Source: UBA6107 sp034933225 (GTDB lineage: Bacteria > Chloroflexota > Anaerolineae > Anaerolineales > Anaerolineaceae). Taken from it: a stretch of DNA of 64,000 nucleotides. The stretch is taken from contig JAYFNV010000031.1 in assembly GCA_034933225.1 (NCBI GenBank), positions 1 to 64,000 of the forward strand, read 5' to 3'. Numbering within the stretch: the stretch's first letter is position 1; every line of letters begins with the position of its first letter. Under the pieces are notes generated by a model that had not been told where the DNA came from, ran no database searches, and worked only from the letters and a program-made list of their open reading frames with translations. This document shows positions 58,687 to 64,000 of this stretch, piece by piece. The translations under genes were made by a program, and so were the position numbers.

Positions 58687-58692
58687 TATAAT
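58687..58692 (+). promoter_or_regulatory. -10 box with leaderless spacing before the acetyltransferase gene
   Basis: TATAAT ending 6 nt before the ATG at 58699. No -35 box or Shine-Dalgarno sequence seen. Confidence 0.55.
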
Positions 58693-58698
58693 ATCGAC

Positions 58699-59718
58699 AT
58701 GGAATTTAACTACTCAACTGAATTTTCTGACAGCCTGGTTCAGGAATGGCGGTCATTATTCGACACCGGATTAACGAAGGTGCCTTTTTTACGCCCGGAA
58801 TACCTGCAAATTTGGTGGCAGACGCGCGGTGGTGGCGAATGGCCTGATTCAGCACAACTTGTACTGATCACAGCCCGCGAGGCCGGCAAATTGGTGGGGT
58901 TGGCTCCGTGTTTTGTGGCAGAGCGGGACGGCAAACGCAGCCTGCTCCTCCTCGGCGCCATCGAGGTCAGCGATTACCTGGACCTTGTGGTCAGTGCAGA
59001 CAGGGTAGATGCCTTTGCGCGTGGTTTTGTGGAGTACGTGAAGACGCATCTTGCCACGGAACTAAAGATCAACCAGATCAGCCTGGATAATATTCTTGAG
59101 CAGTCCCCCAGCATTCAAGCATTGCAGCAGGCCAGTTTGGAATTGGGGTTGCAAAGCGAGATCAACCCGTTAGAACGAGCGCCTTATATAACGCTCAATG
59201 GCAATTATGAAGACTACCTGGCGCGCCTGGATAAAAAGCAGCGCCATGAGATCCGCCGCAAGATGCGCCGCCTGCAGGAACTACCCACGCCGACCCGCTG
59301 GTACATTGCCAGTGATCCCGCCAAGCTGGATGAAGAGATCGACGAATTTTTGAGGCTGATGGCTTATGACCCGCAAAAAGTGGCCTTTTTGACCGACAAA
59401 ATGAAAGACCAGATGCGCCTGAGCATGAAAGATGCCTTTACTGCCGGTTATCTGCAATTGGTCTTTTTGTGTATCGGCGAGGCTAGAGTGGCTGCCTATT
59501 TGAATTTTGATTTTGGCAATAATATTTATGTTTATAACTCCGGAATGAACCCGGAGTATTTTGAGCATTCCCCTGGTTGGGTATTGCTGGGTTATCTGCT
59601 GCAATGGGCCAACGAGAATCAACGCTCTGAGTTTGATTTTATGCGCGGCACTGAAGATTACAAGTACAAATTTGGCGGGGTGGACCGCCAGGTGATGCGA
59701 GTGAGCATTCAACTCTAA
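58699..59718 (+). CDS. CelD/BcsL (FemAB-like) GNAT acetyltransferase
   Basis: 339 residues, a double-GNAT-fold protein. PFLRPEYLQIWWQT (about 30-43), LDKKQRHEIRRKMRRLQE (about 176-193) and FDFMRGTEDYKYKFG (about 313-327) match the CelD/BcsL and FemAB-related group, which acylate or aminoacylate envelope molecules such as cellulose or peptidoglycan precursors. The actual acceptor is unknown. The ATG follows TATAAT by 6 nt. A strong terminator follows. Confidence 0.82.
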   Translation: MEFNYSTEFSDSLVQEWRSLFDTGLTKVPFLRPEYLQIWWQTRGGGEWPDSAQLVLITAREAGKLVGLAPCFVAERDGKRSLLLLGAIEVSDYLDLVVSADRVDAFARGFVEYVKTHLATELKINQISLDNILEQSPSIQALQQASLELGLQSEINPLERAPYITLNGNYEDYLARLDKKQRHEIRRKMRRLQELPTPTRWYIASDPAKLDEEIDEFLRLMAYDPQKVAFLTDKMKDQMRLSMKDAFTAGYLQLVFLCIGEARVAAYLNFDFGNNIYVYNSGMNPEYFEHSPGWVLLGYLLQWANENQRSEFDFMRGTEDYKYKFGGVDRQVMRVSIQL

Positions 59719-59723
59719 AGAAA

Positions 59724-59759
59724 TCGGCCGGAGATAAAATCTCCGGCCGAATGTTTTTT
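59724..59759 (+). terminator. Intrinsic terminator of the acetyltransferase gene
   Basis: Perfect 12-bp stem TCGGCCGGAGAT/ATCTCCGGCCGA with a 3-nt loop and a run of six T's. Confidence 0.9.
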
Positions 59760-61248
59760 ACAGGTCTTTTTGGGCCCATCTTGGAATGAGCCTGTAGAAG
59801 AACTCGATCATCAAGGCGAATGCGTCCACCGAGATGCGCTCGTTCAGGCCGTGAATGCGAGCCAGATCTTCAGGTGACATCAGATAGGGTGAGAAGCGGT
59901 AAACATTCTCACAGATGGCATAGTAATTGCGAGCATCTGTGCCTCCCAGCATGTTGTAGGGAGCGCAGGGTGTACCAGGGAAGAACTCACGCACGGTGCT
60001 GGCAATGTGTAGATAAGCCGCGCTGTCATCGGGGGAAACCGGGGAGGCCTCCCAGGCATTTCCGCGCAGTGGCTCAAATTGTACGCGGTCATCATTGATG
60101 ATGGCGCGGATATGTTCGCAGGCGCTGGCAATGGTCTCGCCGGGCAGCAGGCGGAAGTTGACCACAGCCTCGGCATGGCCGGGAATGACGTTGTCTTTCA
60201 CGCCGCCGCTTAAAATAGTGACAGCGGTGGTAGTACGGATGGTGGCGGCGGTCTCACTGTTGCTTAGTAATTGTTTTTTGACCACCCCGCCGAACAGCCA
60301 CAGGTTGGAGAACGCCAACTGCATGATGGGGGTGGCAACAGCGCCCAATTTTTTGAACATATTGGTCACCATGTTGATCTTGGCGGGGAACGGGTTGGCT
60401 ACCAGACGGTCAAGCGCATGTACCAGAGTGCCAGTGGCGGTGACAGTGGAAGGTGTGGAAGAATGGCCAGGTTCGGCGTCTACCCAAACCTTGAGGGAGA
60501 GGTAGCCTTTTTCAGCCACGCCAATTGCTGCGGCGTAGCTCTTTAGACCGGGGATGATGCCGTCATAGATGCAGCCACCTTCATCCATCATGGCAGCCAG
60601 ATGGATGCCGCGTTTTTGCAGTTCAGCTACAATGGCCTTTGCACCTTTGCCAAAAACCTCTTCATCACTGCCAAAACCGAACATCACGGTGCGTTCCGGC
60701 TGATACCCGGCGGCGATGAGCTTCTCTGCGGCTTCCAGCAGAGAAACAAGCTGGCTTTTAATATCCAATGTACCGCGTCCCCAGATGTAACCTTCGGCGA
60801 TCTTGCCAGAGAAGGGTGGGTATTTCCACTGGTCCAAAGAAATGGCTTCAAAGGGCACCACATCCTGGTGGGCAGCTAACAGCACGGGGTCAAGGCTGGC
60901 ATCCTTGCCAGGCCAGGTGAAGAGCAGACTGGCATCGCCAATGATCTCGCGTTTCATGGCCTTGTGCACATGTGGATAGGTCTTTTCCAGTACCTTGTGC
61001 AGTTTGGTCCAGTTTTCCATCACGTTATCTGCGGAATCTTCGTGGGAGATGGTTTCGATCTGAATGAGGGAGGCGAGATGTTCGGCGCTCTCGTCTTTGT
61101 CCAATTTCAACTCCGGAATGTCGACCGCGGGAAGGTCAATGGAATTGGCTGCTTCGGCGCGTTGGATGAAAAGGTAAGTGCGTACCAACACAAAAGCTGC
61201 CAAAAGTAGCAATATAGCAAGAATGATTACAATGATGGGTAAGAGCAT
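59758..61248 (-). CDS. M20 family metallopeptidase, membrane-anchored
   Basis: 496 residues. An N-terminal membrane helix (about 3-26) is followed by the M20 peptidase fold: LLAAHQDVVPFE (about 124-135) and WGRGTLDIKSQL (about 155-166) carry His and Asp zinc ligands; FGSDEEVFG (about 192-200) supplies the catalytic Glu pair. The closest group by layout is CPS1/PM20D1-like carboxypeptidases. Substrate is a peptide or N-acyl amino acid. The ATG at 61248 has AGAGG 5 nt upstream; an in-frame GTG two codons earlier is less likely. It is convergent with the acetyltransferase gene. Confidence 0.9.
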   Translation of the reverse strand: MLLPIIVIILAILLLLAAFVLVRTYLFIQRAEAANSIDLPAVDIPELKLDKDESAEHLASLIQIETISHEDSADNVMENWTKLHKVLEKTYPHVHKAMKREIIGDASLLFTWPGKDASLDPVLLAAHQDVVPFEAISLDQWKYPPFSGKIAEGYIWGRGTLDIKSQLVSLLEAAEKLIAAGYQPERTVMFGFGSDEEVFGKGAKAIVAELQKRGIHLAAMMDEGGCIYDGIIPGLKSYAAAIGVAEKGYLSLKVWVDAEPGHSSTPSTVTATGTLVHALDRLVANPFPAKINMVTNMFKKLGAVATPIMQLAFSNLWLFGGVVKKQLLSNSETAATIRTTTAVTILSGGVKDNVIPGHAEAVVNFRLLPGETIASACEHIRAIINDDRVQFEPLRGNAWEASPVSPDDSAAYLHIASTVREFFPGTPCAPYNMLGGTDARNYYAICENVYRFSPYLMSPEDLARIHGLNERISVDAFALMIEFFYRLIPRWAQKDL

Positions 61249-61350
61249 GGTCACCTCTAAATTGAAGGATGGGGGATTTGGTCAGCTTATTGGAAAGTTG
61301 CCAAAAGCGGAAAAACGATAGAAAAATTATAGCATTATCTTCAGGAATGG

Positions 61351-61384
61351 AAAATAAAAGATCCGGTTCAATGCCGGATCTTTT
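61351..61384 (-). terminator. Intrinsic terminator of the CBS gene
   Basis: Stem AAAAGATCCGG/CCGGATCTTTT followed on the minus strand by TTTTATTTT. Confidence 0.88.
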
Positions 61385-61404
61385 GTGGTCCTGGGGCAGA
61401 AAGA

Positions 61405-61845
61405 TCAATGCTGTAATTGACGGCCAAGGATGAAGTTTTCCAATCCCTGGATCAATTCTTTTTGGTCCGAGTTCAGCGACTTTACCACGTCGCCAATGGA
61501 GATGACGCCTACCAATTTGCCTTCTTTTAATACAGGCAGGTGGCGGATGTGCTTATCGGTCATCTGCGCCAGACAGGCTTCGATGGAACGGTTGGGATCT
61601 ACATAATATACTTCGGATGTCATCACCTCGTTGACGGGGGTGTTCACCGAATTTCCTTTTAAGGTCCCTCGGCGGGCGTAATCGCGCTCCGAAAAGATTC
61701 CCACTACACTTTCTTTTTCCACCACCAGAACAGCGCCGATCTGCGCATCTTCCATCAGTTTGAGCGCATCCAGGATGGTATCGGTTGGGGAAACTACATA
61801 AACCTTGTTCCCCTTTTCTTTGAGTACATCTGCAACTGTTGCCAT
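61405..61845 (-). CDS. CBS-domain pair protein
   Basis: 146 residues consisting almost wholly of two CBS motifs: first about 5-65 (VYVVSPTDTILDALKLMEDA, GAVLVVEKESVVGIFSERDY), second about 75-135 (VYYVDPNRSIEACLAQMTDK, HIRHLPVLKEGKLVGVISIG). Such proteins bind adenosine nucleotides and regulate partners; the target here is unknown. GGAGG lies 5 nt before the ATG. Monocistronic. Confidence 0.92.
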   Translation of the reverse strand: MATVADVLKEKGNKVYVVSPTDTILDALKLMEDAQIGAVLVVEKESVVGIFSERDYARRGTLKGNSVNTPVNEVMTSEVYYVDPNRSIEACLAQMTDKHIRHLPVLKEGKLVGVISIGDVVKSLNSDQKELIQGLENFILGRQLQH

Positions 61846-61952
61846 TGTTCCTCCGCTTTCGTAAAACTGGAAAACACAGTCAACTAAACTTAATAGTAGC
61901 CTATTTTGACCCGTTTTACAATTTTTACCAGGCTGTGTAATGAATTCGGTTT

Positions 61953-61984
61953 AAAAAGTAAGGCTGGCAATCAGCCAGCCTTAC
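61953..61984 (-). terminator. Intrinsic terminator of the DoxX gene
   Basis: Perfect 11-bp stem GTAAGGCTGGC/GCCAGCCTTAC followed on the minus strand by TTTTTAAA. Confidence 0.9.
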
Positions 61985-61988
61985 ACCA

Positions 61989-62573
61989 TTAGCTCTTTGC
62001 AGGAGCTTCTTTCTTTGTGGGCAAACCTTCACCCTTTTGCCAGGGTGTTCCCAACCAGCGCAAAGCCCAGCGATCCAGACCCCAATAACCGGCCACCTTC
62101 CAGGCCAGCATGAGCAGAACAGCCAGCAAGAAGAGAACGGGGTTGGTGCTGGCAGAACCAGCGAGCATGAAGTTGAAGTTCATCAGACCGCCAAAGAAGG
62201 CAGCGATACCAACGAACAAGCCAACGATCAGGCCAAGGCCAACCAGGAACTCGCCTACAGAGATCACCTTGGCGAACCAGACATAAGACTGGTTATCCAA
62301 CAGGAACTGTAGGAAGGAGCGGTACCAGCCATAGGTGATGGCGGCGCGGGCAGGAGCATCTGGGATGGCTACGGCACTGGTCCAGTAACCTTTAAGGGCT
62401 TCGCCGGTCTGCATCCAGGCGGGGCTGGAAAGTTTGTGCAGGCTGGCGGTGATCCACTCATAGCCGAGATAAACTCGCAGGATGAGCCAGAGCCAGGACA
62501 ATTTAGTGGTATTGAAGAGGGCATTCGCGAACGGTGGGTCAGATACTGTGATCGAACCGGATTTAGTACTCAT
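61989..62573 (-). CDS. DoxX family membrane protein
   Basis: 194 residues with four membrane helices. LSWLWLILRVYLGYEWITAS (about 26-45), VISVGEFLVGLGLIVGLFVG (about 95-115) and ALLLLAVLLMLAWKVAGYWG-like end match the DoxX/TQO small-subunit family, linked to redox or thiol stress. The ATG at 62573 follows GGAG at about 10-11 nt. It has a consensus promoter with a palindrome over the start site (62609-62648), suggesting tight regulation. Confidence 0.87.
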   Translation of the reverse strand: MSTKSGSITVSDPPFANALFNTTKLSWLWLILRVYLGYEWITASLHKLSSPAWMQTGEALKGYWTSAVAIPDAPARAAITYGWYRSFLQFLLDNQSYVWFAKVISVGEFLVGLGLIVGLFVGIAAFFGGLMNFNFMLAGSASTNPVLFLLAVLLMLAWKVAGYWGLDRWALRWLGTPWQKGEGLPTKKEAPAKS

Positions 62574-62608
62574 ATTTCGTAAATCTCCATTTCTCACAAA
62601 TATGATAA

Positions 62609-62648
62609 GACATGTCATAATTATAGTAAATATGACTAATTATGTCAA
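62609..62648 (-). promoter_or_regulatory. Consensus promoter with operator-like palindrome before the DoxX gene
   Basis: On the minus strand TTGACA (62648-62643), 17 nt, TATAAT (62625-62620). GACATGTC (62609-62616), inside an imperfect longer dyad, lies over the predicted transcript start near 62613, a repressor position. Confidence 0.75.
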
Positions 62649-62707
62649 ATTAATTTTAGGTGAATTTTATCCCTTGACGCAGCTCCAAAAAGGGCGCTTT
62701 TTTCTGT

Positions 62708-62713
62708 TAGAAT
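62708..62713 (+). promoter_or_regulatory. -10 box with leaderless spacing before the G5/3D gene
   Basis: TAGAAT exactly 7 nt before the ATG at 62721. No -35 hexamer at the right distance; a TTGACG at 62674-62679 is too far. Confidence 0.5.
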
Positions 62714-62720
62714 CTAGTGC

Positions 62721-64000
62721 ATGAAGTCGAAAACTCAGTTGTATATATTGATTGGGGCATTGATCATCGGGTTGGCAGGTGGATTTCTGCTGATGGGCCG
62801 GGATGTGACCCTCAATGTGAATGGCACAACAAGCGTAATTCATACCCGCGGGTTCACCGTGCGCCAGGCGTTAAGCGGCGCAGGTTATGCTCTGCAATCT
62901 GGAGATGAGGTAAATCCGCCCGCCAACACCTGGTTAACCGATGTAAATGAGATCGATCTGTATCAATCACGCCCGGTGCTGTTGTGGGTGGATCCTGAAG
63001 GAACAGAGATGGTCCTGAACAGTGCAGAAGTGACGGCACGCGGAATTCTGGCTCAGGCGGGCATCACAGCCGCTGATGAAGATTTAGTAAGCGTAAATGG
63101 CAGGAAGGTCGGCCTGGAGGATGCCCTCAAATTAGGCAAGGGCATTGCTTTACAATACCAGCCTGCTCTTCCTTTACAGATCACTGAAAAGGGCGAGACA
63201 AAGACCCTTACTGGAAATGCAGCAGATTCATTGGGGTTGGCGCTGTGGCAGAATGGCATCAAGATCATCGGCGCTGATCAGCTCTCGGTTCCATTTGAAC
63301 AAAAAATTGATTCTGCCTTGCAGTTCAGCCTGGTACGGGCAGTGCCCATCACCATTGAGGCTGACGGCAAGAAGATCAAGACCGTATCCGGGGCAGCCAC
63401 GGTGGGCGAGGCTTTGCAGCAAAATGGCATCACCTTGCAGAACCTGGATTACAGCGAGCCGGATGAGGCTAGCAAACTGCCGGAAGACGGCAAGATCAAA
63501 GTGGTACGCGTACGGGAAGAGGTGGTTGTGAACCAACAGTCAATTGCCTATGATACAGATTACACCACAGATGACGCGTTGGGGTTGGGCGAGTCTAAAG
63601 TGTTGAGTGAAGGCGAGTACGGTCTTGCAGTGAGCCGGGTACGCATCCGCTATGAAGATGGCGTTGAGGCTTCCAGGGTGGTGGAAAGTACGGAGACCCT
63701 GCAGGAACCGGTCAACCGCAAGGTGGCGTATGGGTCGGACGTCAGCTATCAAACCCTTGATACTGAATACGGCACCATTACCTATTATCGCTCCGTAACC
63801 GTGCGAGCTACATCATATTCACCCTGCCGGTCTGCCGCTGATCAGTGCTATTACAGTACTGCTTCAGGCGCAGCCGTGCAAAAAGGGGTCATTGCAGTAA
63901 CGCGTGCATGGTACAACATTTTTGCCGGATCGCAAATCTATGTGCCCGGCTATGGCATTGGCACTGTAGAAGATATCGGCGGCGGCATCCCGGGCCAATA
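62721..64000 (+). CDS. G5 and 3D domain cell-wall protein (YabE/Rpf2-like), 3' truncated
   Basis: 426 full codons before the window ends; no stop codon. A membrane helix or signal (about 7-25) is followed by DUF348 ubiquitin-like repeats (about 28-75, 80-130, 170-215 with GAATVGEALQQNGI-type repeats), a G5 domain (about 265-345) and a 3D domain (from about 365: VRATSYSPC, later VPGYGIGTVEDIGGGIPG with the catalytic-type Asp). This set occurs in YabE and resuscitation-promoting-factor-like proteins that cleave or bind peptidoglycan. The very end of the 3D domain is missing. TAGAAT 7 nt before the ATG implies a leaderless transcript. Confidence 0.85.
   Translation, partial: MKSKTQLYILIGALIIGLAGGFLLMGRDVTLNVNGTTSVIHTRGFTVRQALSGAGYALQSGDEVNPPANTWLTDVNEIDLYQSRPVLLWVDPEGTEMVLNSAEVTARGILAQAGITAADEDLVSVNGRKVGLEDALKLGKGIALQYQPALPLQITEKGETKTLTGNAADSLGLALWQNGIKIIGADQLSVPFEQKIDSALQFSLVRAVPITIEADGKKIKTVSGAATVGEALQQNGITLQNLDYSEPDEASKLPEDGKIKVVRVREEVVVNQQSIAYDTDYTTDDALGLGESKVLSEGEYGLAVSRVRIRYEDGVEASRVVESTETLQEPVNRKVAYGSDVSYQTLDTEYGTITYYRSVTVRATSYSPCRSAADQCYYSTASGAAVQKGVIAVTRAWYNIFAGSQIYVPGYGIGTVEDIGGGIPGQ

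Noticed and set aside
1..64000. tRNA genes, rRNA, CRISPR arrays, insertion sequences, prophage or att sites
   Set aside because: Intergenic regions are short (longest about 320 bases) and were read for T-loop signatures, regular direct repeats and transposase-like proteins; none was found.

Overview
The window looks like a chromosomal segment of an anaerobic or facultative member of the Chloroflexota, most likely class Anaerolineae. This is inferred from gene content only. The clues are many lipoproteins with Thr/Pro-rich linkers, an NBR1-type Ig-like lipoprotein, a long one-piece pyruvate:ferredoxin oxidoreductase, a DUF3417-type glycogen phosphorylase and a MalFG-type sugar importer without its own ATPase. 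No rRNA, tRNA, CRISPR array, insertion sequence or prophage was found. Genes are dense, on both strands, and mostly intact; the two outermost genes are cut by the window edges.

Layout. 0-2.1 kb: end of an ADP-ribosylglycohydrolase, a secreted orphan, and rpsU-infA behind a structured leader with its own intrinsic terminator. 2.1-10.7 kb: pyruvate:ferredoxin oxidoreductase, Nudix hydrolase, LysM lipoprotein, deoxynucleotide N-hydrolase, DnaJ-type co-chaperone, HtrA protease, coiled-coil membrane protein. 10.8-13.8 kb: murJ, GNAT, SagB-type oxidoreductase. 13.8-22.1 kb (minus): pfkA, dnaE, CYTH protein, membrane protein, GT39-like transferase with a discoidin-like tail. 22.3-27.5 kb: secreted orphan, small anchored protein, gatC-gatA-CAP lipoprotein-gatB. 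27.7-33 kb (minus): UPF0316 protein, glycogen phosphorylase, GH1 beta-glucosidase, DegV. 33-41.7 kb: small lipoprotein and a complete System I cytochrome c maturation operon (ccmE F H G, a CcmI-like zinc ribbon, a diheme cytochrome c lipoprotein, ccmA B C D). 41.7-49.7 kb: EamA exporter, NBR1 lipoprotein, triple-repeat secreted protein, diguanylate cyclase, GNAT, Elp3, methyltransferase, LuxR-type regulator. 49.9-56.2 kb (minus): LacI regulator, solute-binding protein, two permeases and a GH13 enzyme. 56.3-64 kb: YfcC carrier, YgjP-like metallopeptidase, CelD/FemAB-like acetyltransferase, M20 peptidase, CBS protein, DoxX protein, and a truncated G5/3D-domain protein.

The most striking finding is that the MalG-type permease of the sugar operon (51523-52737) carries an inserted c-type cytochrome domain with a CASCH haem-attachment motif in its first external loop. 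The same window holds a full Ccm system that could mature it and a diheme cytochrome c. Together these suggest an undescribed link between sugar uptake and extracytoplasmic redox state. Other signals: a shared, apparently unnamed secreted domain in two orphans (CxxF-GW-GSEW-AC-GTY with conserved spacing); at least eight genes whose -10 box lies exactly 6-7 nt before the start codon, implying leaderless mRNAs; and a palindromic -10 that could fire leaderless transcripts in both directions between elp3 and a methyltransferase gene.

Central metabolism is coherent: glycogen or maltodextrin and beta-glucoside breakdown (glgP, GH1, GH13), glycolysis (pfkA) and pyruvate oxidation to acetyl-CoA with reduced ferredoxin. 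All positions, motifs and spacings were read by eye; no searches were run.
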